Counted from the stretch's first letter, positions 1 to 5,611 are shown. The stretch is DNA of 6,139 nucleotides from Mycobacterium sp. (GCA_020438915.1 JAGQTR010000427.1:1-6139), one strand, 5' to 3'. Made by a program: numbers and translations. Notes: generated by a model from the sequence alone, not told the origin.

Positions 1-175
1 GAACCTCCGCAAGCACCCACCCCTCGGCCACGTCGTATTCGGCAACATTGGTCGTCTCGACGCCGTTAAATCGAATACCGACGTCGCTGGCAAGCACCTC
101 TTCGCTGTAGAAATGGCTGCGTGGATCAGTGGAGAGGTGGTTGGGTGGGACGTCGGTGAGCTGATCCTCGGACAT
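1..175 (-). CDS. DUF3297 family small protein (3' end outside window)
   Basis: Fifty-eight codons read without a stop from an ATG at 175 down to the left edge; the C-terminal part is outside the window. The protein begins MSEDQLTDVPPNHLSTDPRS and contains the blocks HFYSEEVLASDVGIRFNG, VETTNVAEYDVAEGWV and LAEV. This matches the DUF3297 pattern of an N-terminal L-S-x-(D/N)-PRS block followed by (D/H)-(V/I)-GIRFNG and T-N-V-x-E-Y-x-V-x-EGW. Family members are about 80 residues, so roughly 20-25 residues are missing here. They are small soluble proteins of unknown function. The ATG at 175 is the natural start because the family signature begins shortly after it; a purine-rich GAAAG lies a few bases upstream as a weak ribosome binding site. 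The gene shares strand with the tRNA and transporter upstream but is separated from them by the hairpin region. The family call is by recognition; the function is unknown. Confidence 0.85.
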   Translation of the reverse strand, partial: MSEDQLTDVPPNHLSTDPRSHFYSEEVLASDVGIRFNGVETTNVAEYDVAEGWVLAEV

Positions 176-353
176 GATGGCTTTCGTTTAGATGCTGCGT
201 GTCGGGTTGATTCGCTAAGAACCTACGCGAGCCCGCCCGGCACGACTAGTCCCGGACTGCTCGCTTCTTTCCCGCGAGCAGACGCTAAAGTCCTCGACAC
301 GCCGAGGTGTTGGGGACGTTAGTGTCTGCTCGCGGGAAAAAGGTTCCTGTGGG
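176..353. other. Intergenic region between DUF3297 gene and tRNA-Ala
   Basis: This 178-base stretch contains no credible gene. Its right half is dominated by a long inverted repeat (268-339, listed separately). A third copy of the repeat core, CTGCTCGC, sits at 257-264. The left half should hold the promoter of the DUF3297 gene. A TAGGTT hexamer on the minus strand (about 227-232) fits the mycobacterial TAnnnT -10 pattern, but I see no matching -35, so I do not call it as a promoter. Confidence 0.6.
268..339 (+). repeat. Long imperfect inverted repeat (33-bp stem, 6-base loop)
   Basis: Bases 268-300 pair with 307-339 around the loop GCCGAG. Counting each pair gives 29 Watson-Crick pairs, three G-T pairs (284/323, 294/313, 296/311) and one A-G mismatch (289/318). 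The outer 16 pairs, from TTTCCCGCGAGCAGAC to its complement, are perfect. In a plus-strand RNA the three G-T pairs become allowed G-U wobbles. In a minus-strand RNA they become C-A mismatches, so the structure is better on the plus strand although all adjacent genes are on the minus strand. It lies 14 bases past the 3' end of the tRNA and could serve as its terminator; no U-run follows the stem on either strand. It could equally be a copy of a dispersed palindromic element. Confidence 0.85.
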
Positions 354-426
354 TGGAGCTAAGGGGACTCGAACCCCTGACCCCCACACTGCCAGTGTGG
401 TGCGCTACCAGCTGCGCCATAGCCCC
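354..426 (-). tRNA. tRNA-Ala (anticodon GGC)
   Basis: The 73-base cloverleaf can be folded by hand on the minus strand. The acceptor stem is GGGGCTA with TAGCTCC, and the D stem is GCGC/GCGC around AGCTGGTA. The anticodon stem is CCACA/TGTGG with the seven-base loop CTGGCAG. The T stem is AGGGG/CCCCT with loop TTCGAGT. The anticodon GGC (complement of 391-393) decodes GCC and GCU alanine codons. The third acceptor pair is G3-U70, the classic identity element for alanyl-tRNA synthetase, which confirms the assignment. The discriminator base is A at 354. The following bases read CCCA, so the CCA tail is not encoded as such and must be added enzymatically. Confidence 0.97.
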
Positions 427-443
427 GTTACTCGTGCTCATCG

Positions 444-472
444 AAGCTACACCACCTGTGGTTGACGTTCAA
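444..472 (-). promoter_or_regulatory. Promoter of tRNA-Ala, housekeeping sigma type
   Basis: On the minus strand a -35 hexamer TTGAAC (467-472) is separated by exactly 17 bases from a -10 hexamer TAGCTT (444-449), which fits the mycobacterial TAnnnT consensus. The predicted start of transcription is near 437, about ten bases before the mature tRNA 5' end at 426. It lies wholly in the 55-base gap between the transporter stop codon and the tRNA, so the tRNA can be transcribed independently. The spacer contains a small palindrome, ACCAC-N2-GTGGT (451-462). The call is from sequence pattern only. Confidence 0.65.
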
Positions 473-481
473 AACTCCAGG

Positions 482-1756
482 TCATGGCACTTCACCGCCG
501 GCTTCCGGCCCCAGCGGACGAGCTTGGGTGTGCACCCCGAAAACCCGCTGACGAGTTTCGGGGGCAAAGATCCAGCCCACCGCAGCCACCACGAGGATCG
601 CGCCACTGACGGTGAAGGCCCACCCGAAGGACGCGCGCTGGGCCACTTGACCCACCACGACCGAGCCGACGATCGAACCGAGGTCGGCCATCATCTGGAA
701 CGTCGCCACCGCGGTGCCGCCGCGGGCCTTGTTGCCGATGATGTCGGCGACGGCGGCCTGCTGTGGCGAGATGAAGACGCCGGTGGCCGCGCCGGTGACG
801 TAGGCAGCCGCAAGGAATATCGGCAGTGTGGTTGTGAACCCCACGAAGATCGTGGCGGCCGCCGACACGGTCAGCCCGACGATGAGCAGCTTTCTTCGCC
901 CGATCCGGTCCGACAGGTAGCCGCTGGGAATCACCACCGAGATGTTGCCGATGGCGAACGCCGCCAGCGCCAGCCCGGCGATACCGGGGCCGCGGCCCAA
1001 CACCTCCACCACGAACAGCGGAACCAGCGCGAACCGCAGTCCGAAGGCCGCCCAGCCGGTGGCGAAGTTGGAGAACAGCGCCGCCCGATAGGCCCGATGG
1101 CGCAGCACGTCGCGGACCGATACCGGCGCGTCGTCCGCCGCAGCCGGAGCCGCCAGCGCCGAGTTACGCAGGCCCAGGAACACCACGCCCGCGGCCACCA
1201 GCAGCGCGGCGCCGTAGATGACGAACGGCGCCGCCAACCCGAAACCGACGGTCAGGCTGCCCAGCACCGGTCCGCCCACCGACCCGACGAGGAAACCCGA
1301 CGAGAACAACCCGGCGACCCGGCCGCGGGCATCCGGCGGTGAGATCCGGATCATCAGCCCCAACGCCGACACCGTGAACATCGCCGATCCCAGTCCACCG
1401 ACCGACCGGAAAAGCAGAAGTTGCCCGAAGGTCTGTGCGAACGCACACGCTCCGGTCGACACCGCCACGATCAGCAAGCCGCTGATGTAGACCCGCCGCT
1501 CCCCCAACCGCTGGACCAACCAGCCCGCCGGCGGCGCCGCGCACAGCCGCATCACCGCGAACGCGGTGATCACGAACGTCGCAGCGCTGATGCTGACCCC
1601 GAAATGCCGCGCGTATTGCGGCAGCACCGGCGCCACCACGCCATATCCCAGCGCGACCACCACGTTGGCCCCGGCCAGCAGCCACACCTCGCGCGGTAAC
1701 CGCTCGCTACCCTGGCCCCGCGCAGCCGGACTGTCTTCCCGCGCGCCCGAACTCAC
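482..1756 (-). CDS. MFS transporter, 12-TM drug/proton antiporter type
   Basis: This 424-residue integral membrane protein has the usual length and layout of a DHA1-type major facilitator. A hydrophilic N-terminus (1-22) is followed by TM1 from about residue 24 (VWLLAGANVVVALGYGV). A degenerate motif A, GWLVQRLGERR, lies at 78-88, and antiporter motif C in TM5 (GSVGGPVLGS) at 158-167. A hydrophilic central loop spans about 198-223, and the second half carries a canonical motif A, GYLSDRIGRRK, at 279-289. Motif C points to proton-coupled export, probably of a drug or metabolite; the substrate cannot be told. The start is GTG: an in-frame TAG lies five codons upstream (1769-1771), and AGGACGG (1764-1770) gives a good ribosome binding site with a 7-base spacer. 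It begins 29 bases after the pgm stop codon, so the two probably form one transcript. Confidence 0.92.
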   Translation of the reverse strand: MSSGAREDSPAARGQGSERLPREVWLLAGANVVVALGYGVVAPVLPQYARHFGVSISAATFVITAFAVMRLCAAPPAGWLVQRLGERRVYISGLLIVAVSTGACAFAQTFGQLLLFRSVGGLGSAMFTVSALGLMIRISPPDARGRVAGLFSSGFLVGSVGGPVLGSLTVGFGLAAPFVIYGAALLVAAGVVFLGLRNSALAAPAAADDAPVSVRDVLRHRAYRAALFSNFATGWAAFGLRFALVPLFVVEVLGRGPGIAGLALAAFAIGNISVVIPSGYLSDRIGRRKLLIVGLTVSAAATIFVGFTTTLPIFLAAAYVTGAATGVFISPQQAAVADIIGNKARGGTAVATFQMMADLGSIVGSVVVGQVAQRASFGWAFTVSGAILVVAAVGWIFAPETRQRVFGVHTQARPLGPEAGGEVP

Positions 1757-1763
1757 GAGGTGA

Positions 1764-1770
1764 CCGTCCT
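1764..1770 (-). promoter_or_regulatory. Ribosome binding site of the MFS transporter gene
   Basis: AGGACGG on the minus strand, seven bases before the GTG at 1756, is a good Shine-Dalgarno sequence. Together with the in-frame TAG at 1769-1771 it fixes the GTG as the start. It lies in the 29-base gap after pgm, so the downstream gene can initiate its own translation on a shared message. Confidence 0.7.
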
Positions 1771-1785
1771 ACGCAATGACCAGCC

Positions 1786-3417
1786 TCATGAAATGACCTG
1801 CGCCACCACTTCGCGCGCCGCGTTCTGCACCTCCGCGAGATGCTCGGGGCCACGGAAGGATTCGGCGTAGATCTTGTACACATCTTCGGTTCCCGACGGG
1901 CGGGCGGCGAACCAGGCGTTCTCCGTCGTCACCTTCAGTCCACCCAACGGCGCACCATTGCCGGGCGCGCTCGTCAGCTTCGCGGTGATAGCCTCGCCCG
2001 CCAGTTCGGTGGCGGTGACCTGCTCGGGCGACAGCTTGGCCAGTCGCGCCTTCTGATCCCGGTCGGCGGGGGCGTCGATGCGCGCATACGTTGGGGCACC
2101 GTACTTCTCGGCTAGTTCGGCATAACGCTGCGACGGCGTCGATCCCGTTACCGCGAGCATCTCTGATGCCAGTAGCGCCAAGATGATGCCGTCCTTGTCG
2201 GTCGTCCACACCGAGCCGTCGTGACGCAGGAAGGATGCTCCGGCGCTCTCCTCGCCGCCGAAACCGATGGTGCCGCCAATCAGTCCGTTGACAAACCACT
2301 TGAACCCGACGGGGACTTCGACCAGCGTGCGGCCCAAGCCCGCTACCACCCTGTCGATGATCGATGAACTCACCGCCGTCTTGCCGACCGCGATCTCGGC
2401 CGCCCACTGCGGGCGGTGGGCGAACAGATAGTCGATCGCCACCGCGAGGAAGTGGTTCGGATTGAGCAGACCACCGTCGGGGGTGACGATGCCGTGCCGA
2501 TCGGAGTCGGCATCGTTACCCGTGGCGATCTGGAAATCCCCGATCTTGCCGATCACCGACGCCATCGCGTTCGGCGAACTGCAGTCCATCCGGATCTTGC
2601 CGTCGGTGTCCAGTGTCATGAATCGCCATGTCGCGTCGACGAGGGGGTTGACGACGGTCAACTCCAGGTTGTGGCGCTCGGCGATGGCCCCCCAGTAGTC
2701 GACGCTGGCGCCACCGAGCGGGTCGGCGCCGATCCGGATTTTTTGTGCGCTGATCGCGTGCATGTCGACGACGCTGGGCAGGTCCGAGATGTAGGCATCG
2801 AGGTAATCGTGGCGCTGCGCGGTACCCAGCGCCTTGGCCAGCGGCACCCGCTTGACCGCTTTCAGGCCGTCGCGCAGAATCTCGTTGGCCCGCGCGGCGA
2901 TGACACTGGTGGCGTCGGTGTCCGCCGGACCGCCGTTGGGCGGGTTGTACTTGAACCCGCCGTCGCGGGGTGGGTTGTGCGAGGGCGTGACGACTATTCC
3001 ATCTGCCAGGCCACCCGCGCGACCCCGGTTGAATCCCAGGATCGCGTGGCTGACCGCAGGTGTGGGTGTGTAACGATCCGCCGCGTCGATCATGGCGACG
3101 ACATCGTTGGCGGCCAGGACCTCCAGCGCCGAGACCCACGCCGGCTCGGACAGCGCATGGGTGTCCCGCCCGATGAACAGCGGGCCAGTGGTGCCCTGAG
3201 CTGTCCGGTATTCGACGATGGCCTGCGTGGTAGCCAGAATGTGCACCTCGTTGAAGGCCGCGTCCAGACTCGATCCGCGGTGCCCCGAGGTGCCGAACGC
3301 TACCTGTTCGTCGACGTTGTCCGGATCGGGAGCGACGGTGTAGTACGCCGTCACCACTTGAGCGACGTCGATGAGGTCCTCGGGTTGCGCCGGTTGGCCG
3401 GCGCGGGGATTGGCCAT
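1786..3417 (-). CDS. pgm: Alpha-D-phosphoglucomutase
   Basis: The 543-residue cytosolic enzyme interconverts glucose 1-phosphate and glucose 6-phosphate. This links glycolysis to glycogen, trehalose and, through UDP-glucose, cell-envelope synthesis. All four alpha-phosphohexomutase signatures are present. These are the phosphoserine loop TPSHNPP (144-150, catalytic Ser146), the magnesium loop DADSDRHG (302-309, Asp302/304/306), the sugar loop GGEESAGAS (387-395) and the phosphate-binding RPSGTED (506-512). The N-terminal FGTSGHRGS block (41-49) is also typical. It closely resembles M. tuberculosis PgmA (Rv3068c), which begins with the same ANPRAGQPAQPEDL stretch, so I place the start at ATG 3417. 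An upstream in-frame ATG at 3471 would add 18 unconserved residues and overlap the crcB1 promoter. No clear Shine-Dalgarno precedes 3417; a GGAGG lies 22 bases upstream, too far for normal use. The gene is divergent from crcB1 and followed by the MFS gene. Confidence 0.96.
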   Translation of the reverse strand: MANPRAGQPAQPEDLIDVAQVVTAYYTVAPDPDNVDEQVAFGTSGHRGSSLDAAFNEVHILATTQAIVEYRTAQGTTGPLFIGRDTHALSEPAWVSALEVLAANDVVAMIDAADRYTPTPAVSHAILGFNRGRAGGLADGIVVTPSHNPPRDGGFKYNPPNGGPADTDATSVIAARANEILRDGLKAVKRVPLAKALGTAQRHDYLDAYISDLPSVVDMHAISAQKIRIGADPLGGASVDYWGAIAERHNLELTVVNPLVDATWRFMTLDTDGKIRMDCSSPNAMASVIGKIGDFQIATGNDADSDRHGIVTPDGGLLNPNHFLAVAIDYLFAHRPQWAAEIAVGKTAVSSSIIDRVVAGLGRTLVEVPVGFKWFVNGLIGGTIGFGGEESAGASFLRHDGSVWTTDKDGIILALLASEMLAVTGSTPSQRYAELAEKYGAPTYARIDAPADRDQKARLAKLSPEQVTATELAGEAITAKLTSAPGNGAPLGGLKVTTENAWFAARPSGTEDVYKIYAESFRGPEHLAEVQNAAREVVAQVIS

Positions 3418-3480
3418 GGAATTGATTCTGCTACGTCTACCTCCAACAAAGAACCGTTGGGCGGCGTGCATAATTCTGTG
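3418..3480. promoter_or_regulatory. Divergent pgm / crcB1 intergenic region
   Basis: Only 63 bases separate the two divergent start codons, so promoters for both directions must lie here or overlap coding sequence. On the plus strand CATAAT (3469-3474) is a good -10 element for crcB1. I found no convincing -10/-35 pair for pgm on the minus strand. There is no space for a folded fluoride riboswitch between the predicted crcB1 transcription start and its ATG. Confidence 0.6.
3469..3474 (+). promoter_or_regulatory. Predicted -10 element of crcB1, implying a leaderless mRNA
   Basis: CATAAT matches TATAAT in five of six positions. Its last T is seven bases before the A of the crcB1 ATG at 3481, so transcription would begin at or next to the start codon. 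Leaderless messages are common in mycobacteria. No recognisable -35 is seen 17-18 bases upstream. No Shine-Dalgarno precedes the ATG, consistent with leaderless translation. Confidence 0.55.
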
Positions 3481-3876
3481 ATGGCCTACGACCGCCGCGA
3501 ACTTGCCGCGGTCTTCGCCGGAGGCGGGCTGGGAACCCTGGCCCGGGCGGGGCTCGAAGAGCTCGCCGCGCCGGACCCTGGCCAGTGGCCATGGCCGACC
3601 TTCACCGCCAACATCGTCGGCGCGCTGCTGCTCGGCGTGTTCGTCACCCGCCTGCTGGAGCGGCTACCGGTGTCGAGCTACCGGCGTCCACTGCTGGGTA
3701 CCGGTTTCTGCGGCGGCCTCACCACGTTCTCGACCATGCAGGTCGAATCCCTTAAGATGCTTGAACACGGCCATTACGGCCTTGCCGCCGGCTACATCGC
3801 GGCAAGCATCTCCGCGGGTCTGATCGCGGTCTATCTCGGGACCGCCATGGTGCGCCGGGTCCGGATGCGCCGATGA
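3481..3876 (+). CDS. crcB1: CrcB/Fluc fluoride channel subunit 1
   Basis: The 131-residue protein has four membrane segments (about 8-26, 40-57, 71-88, 101-123), the normal size for a Fluc subunit. It carries the family marks GGGLGTLAR (14-22) in TM1, WPTFTANIVGALLLG (38-52) with the conserved pore Asn44 in TM2, and GTGFCGGLTTFST (73-85) at the TM3 break. Fluc proteins are dimeric channels that let fluoride leave the cytoplasm. Arg/Lys are concentrated in the TM2-TM3 loop (TRLLERLPVSSYRR) and the C-terminus (RRVRMRR), predicting both ends inside. ATG 3481 is chosen because similarity to Rv3069 starts there and the -10 box abuts it. An in-frame GTG at 3478 is possible. The reading frame stays open far upstream, but that part is antisense to pgm. 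It overlaps crcB2 by four bases. Confidence 0.94.
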   Translation: MAYDRRELAAVFAGGGLGTLARAGLEELAAPDPGQWPWPTFTANIVGALLLGVFVTRLLERLPVSSYRRPLLGTGFCGGLTTFSTMQVESLKMLEHGHYGLAAGYIAASISAGLIAVYLGTAMVRRVRMRR

Positions 3877-4238
3877 CGGTACTGGCCTGGATCGGCGCAT
3901 TCGTCATCGGCGGAATCGGTGCGGTGCTGCGGTTCGTCGTGGACCGCGAGGTCTCCCGGCGGACACCGGGACCGTTGCCGGTGGGCACGCTCGTGGTCAA
4001 CATCAGCGGAGCGGCGTTGCTGGGCTTCGTCGCCGGTCTGGCGTTCAGCCCGCACGTGGCGCTACTGGCCGGGACCGCCTTCTGCGGGTCGTACACCACC
4101 TTCTCCACGTGGATGTTCGAGACCCAACGCCTCACCGAGGAGCGCCAGAACTGGCCAGCGGTGGCCAATATCGCGGTCAGCGTCGCACTGGGCCTGCCCG
4201 CGGCGTGGCTGGGCCAAACCCTGGGGACGAGCCTATGA
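3873..4238 (+). CDS. crcB2: CrcB/Fluc fluoride channel subunit 2
   Basis: This 121-residue four-TM protein is the partner of the gene before it. Family marks are GGIGAVLRF (13-21), PVGTLVVNISGAALLG (36-51, pore Asn43) and GTAFCGSYTTFST (67-79). Positive residues cluster in the TM1-TM2 loop (DREVSRR, 24-30) and after TM3 (TQRLTEERQ, 84-92). The TM2-TM3 loop and C-terminus are almost uncharged. This predicts both ends outside, the reverse of CrcB1, and fits an antiparallel heterodimer in which both subunits are needed for fluoride export. The start ATG overlaps the crcB1 stop as ATGA (3873-3876), implying translational coupling and near-equal output. The usual second Phe of the FSTF motif is Trp80 here and Met86 in CrcB1. 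It closely resembles Rv3070 of M. tuberculosis. Confidence 0.94.
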   Translation: MTVLAWIGAFVIGGIGAVLRFVVDREVSRRTPGPLPVGTLVVNISGAALLGFVAGLAFSPHVALLAGTAFCGSYTTFSTWMFETQRLTEERQNWPAVANIAVSVALGLPAAWLGQTLGTSL

Positions 4239-5269
4239 GCAACGAAATCCTCACTTTGACAGCGTATTTCGCTGAACGGGAACGCACTCATGACCGCTTC
4301 CTGGCTGACGAGATGCTGAGTTTGTTTCACGACCGGGAAATCGCCACCAGCGTGTTATTGCGCGGCATCGCCGGTTTCGGCGTCTCCAACGTCGCGCTCA
4401 GCGACCGCTCACTGAGTTTGGCCGAGGATGCGTCGGTGAGCATCTCCGCCATCGACCACCCGGAGCGAATCCTCGCGCTGACCGACCCGGTGACGGCGAT
4501 GATCAATCGCGGCATGATCACCCTGCAACGCGGTCATGAACTTCCCGGCGCACGACCCGAGCCCCCCGGGGATGTGCGGCTGTCGGTGTACCTCGGCCGC
4601 AAACGGCGCGTCGCGGGCAAACCCGGCTATATCGCGGTCTGCGACGTGCTGCATCGTGCCGGTTTCGCCGGCGCCGAAGTGCTTCTCGGGGTCGACGGAA
4701 CCGTGGCCGGGCAGCGCCGTCGGGCGCGGTTCTTCAGCAGCAATGCCGAGGTGCCGCAGTTGGTCGCCGGGGTGGGCACTGTCGCGCAGACAGCCGCGGC
4801 GGTCGAGGAGTTGCGTGAGATGCTGACCGATCCGTTGTACACGGTCGAACAGATCCTGGTCTGCAAGAACAGCGGACAGCAGCTGGCCACCCCCGCAGAA
4901 CTGGGCGGTTCCAACCCGATCCAGAAGCTGACGGTGCGCACCGCCGAAGACACCATGAGCGACGGTCAGCCGATCCACCGCGCGTTGATCCAGCGACTCA
5001 AGGACTCCGACCACGCAAGCGGTGCCACCGTGTTGCGGGGCATCTGGGGGTACCTGGGCGCCGAACGCCCGCACGGCGACCGCTTCTTCCATCTGGCTCG
5101 ACACGTCCCGGTGAGCACGGTGATCATCGACACCGCGCCGAACATCGCGGCGAGTTACGCCATCGTGGACGAATTGACCGAACGCAACGGTCTTGTCACC
5201 TGTGAAGCGGTCCCCGCGATGCTCGGCCTGCACGATGGGCAACGCGTCGGAAGCCTCGACTTGGGCTGA
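4235..5269 (+). CDS. Triple DUF190 (PII-like) protein of the crcB operon
   Basis: This soluble 344-residue protein has no signal peptide or membrane segment. Residues about 5-100 are a clear DUF190 domain (LTAYFAERERTHDRFL, SVLLRGIAGFGVS, and the end MITLQRG). Residues about 114-212 are a diverged copy (LSVYLGRKRRVAGKPGY, AEVLLGVDGTVAGQRRRARF, end YTVEQILVCK). Residues about 230-328 form a third (LTVRTAEDTMSDGQPIHRAL, ATVLRGIWGYLGAERPHGD, end LVTCEAVPAM). DUF190 has a ferredoxin-like fold related to PII signal proteins and CutA, and is often encoded beside crcB, but its molecular role is not established. ATG 4235 overlaps the crcB2 stop as ATGA, with GGGGA just upstream, so it is the third member of the operon; upstream in-frame codons lie inside crcB2. 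It corresponds to Rv3071. A role in sensing or modulating the fluoride channel is inference from context. Confidence 0.88.
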   Translation: MSNEILTLTAYFAERERTHDRFLADEMLSLFHDREIATSVLLRGIAGFGVSNVALSDRSLSLAEDASVSISAIDHPERILALTDPVTAMINRGMITLQRGHELPGARPEPPGDVRLSVYLGRKRRVAGKPGYIAVCDVLHRAGFAGAEVLLGVDGTVAGQRRRARFFSSNAEVPQLVAGVGTVAQTAAAVEELREMLTDPLYTVEQILVCKNSGQQLATPAELGGSNPIQKLTVRTAEDTMSDGQPIHRALIQRLKDSDHASGATVLRGIWGYLGAERPHGDRFFHLARHVPVSTVIIDTAPNIAASYAIVDELTERNGLVTCEAVPAMLGLHDGQRVGSLDLG

Positions 5270-5408
5270 CGTCGCAACCCGCCAGTGACCGCGAGATATC
5301 ACTCATGGCTGCAACCGCGCCCGATTCACGACCCGGGATGATATTTCACGGGAGGTCCCCGCGGCCCCCATCTGCGCGCGCTGACACTTGAGGTGACATC
5401 CTCGACCC
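5270..5408. other. Intergenic region after the crcB operon
   Basis: The 139 bases contain no credible gene; an antisense frame across it (5303-5545) has no family features. I see no strong terminator for the operon. A GAGGTGA-type purine stretch (AGGTGA, 5391-5396) precedes the small gene at 5409 by 12 bases, somewhat far for a ribosome binding site. Short related AT-rich blocks (GATATCAC near 5295 and GATATTTCAC near 5340) are a weak direct similarity of unknown meaning. Confidence 0.5.
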
Positions 5409-5603
5409 ATGGGCACCGATCGTGTCGCCGAACTGCAGCGCTGGGAGGACGCCGGAGCGCTGTGGCGGATAATCGGCCGCAGTTCCGGTTCGGTGACGGT
5501 GGCGCTGCTGACCTGCGACGGCGGCGAAGAAGTCGGGCGATTCACCAGTGACGACGCCCGGCTGCTGGCATTCCTCGGCGACCGGAACGGCAGCGACGAC
5601 TGA
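5409..5603 (+). CDS. Small conserved-type hypothetical protein, 64 residues
   Basis: A 64-codon frame starts at ATG 5409 and encodes an acidic soluble protein beginning MGTDRVAELQRWEDAGALWR. A hydrophobic, strand-like centre (SVTVALLTCDGGEEVGRF, 28-45) is followed by an acidic tail (DRNGSDD). Nearly all codons end in G or C, as in the neighbouring genes, which supports real coding. It resembles short actinobacterial hypothetical proteins with the pattern R-V-A-E-L-Q-R-W-E-D and C-D-G-G-E-E-V-x-R-F-T-S that I have seen in mycobacteria, but I cannot attach a family name. A purine-rich AGGTGA sits 12 bases upstream. It converges on the DUF808 gene. No function can be given. The residue pattern suggests a small beta-rich protein; there is no metal motif or DNA-binding helix pair. 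Confidence 0.75.
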   Translation: MGTDRVAELQRWEDAGALWRIIGRSSGSVTVALLTCDGGEEVGRFTSDDARLLAFLGDRNGSDD

Positions 5604-5611
5604 GGCGACGC

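Noticed and set aside
350..353. Encoded CCA tail on the tRNA
   Set aside because: After the discriminator base the sequence reads CCCA, which does not place CCA at the required position.
353..1342. Long plus-strand open frame of 329 residues
   Set aside because: It runs through the tRNA and antisense to the MFS gene. The product is rich in Arg, His, Asp and Gly with no family features, typical of an opposite-strand shadow in GC-rich DNA.
3469..3471. ATG at 3471 as the pgm start
   Set aside because: It would add 18 unconserved residues and overlap the crcB1 -10 element. Similarity to PgmA begins at the ATG at 3417.
2416..3480. Upstream extension of the crcB1 frame
   Set aside because: The frame is open antisense to pgm by chance. 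CrcB similarity and the promoter both place the start at 3481.
3418..3480. Fluoride riboswitch upstream of crcB1
   Set aside because: The region is only 63 bases. I could not see the conserved crcB-motif pairing, and the -10 element sits immediately before the ATG.
4109..4234. Earlier start for the DUF190 gene at 4109
   Set aside because: These 42 codons lie inside crcB2 in another frame and show no DUF190 similarity. The ATGA overlap at 4235 is the usual operon junction.
4409..5302. Minus-strand frame of 297 residues
   Set aside because: It is antisense to the triple DUF190 gene, with shadow-like composition and no recognisable domain.
5303..5545. Minus-strand 80-residue frame
   Set aside because: It overlaps the better-supported small plus-strand gene, has no family pattern, and its composition looks like a shadow.
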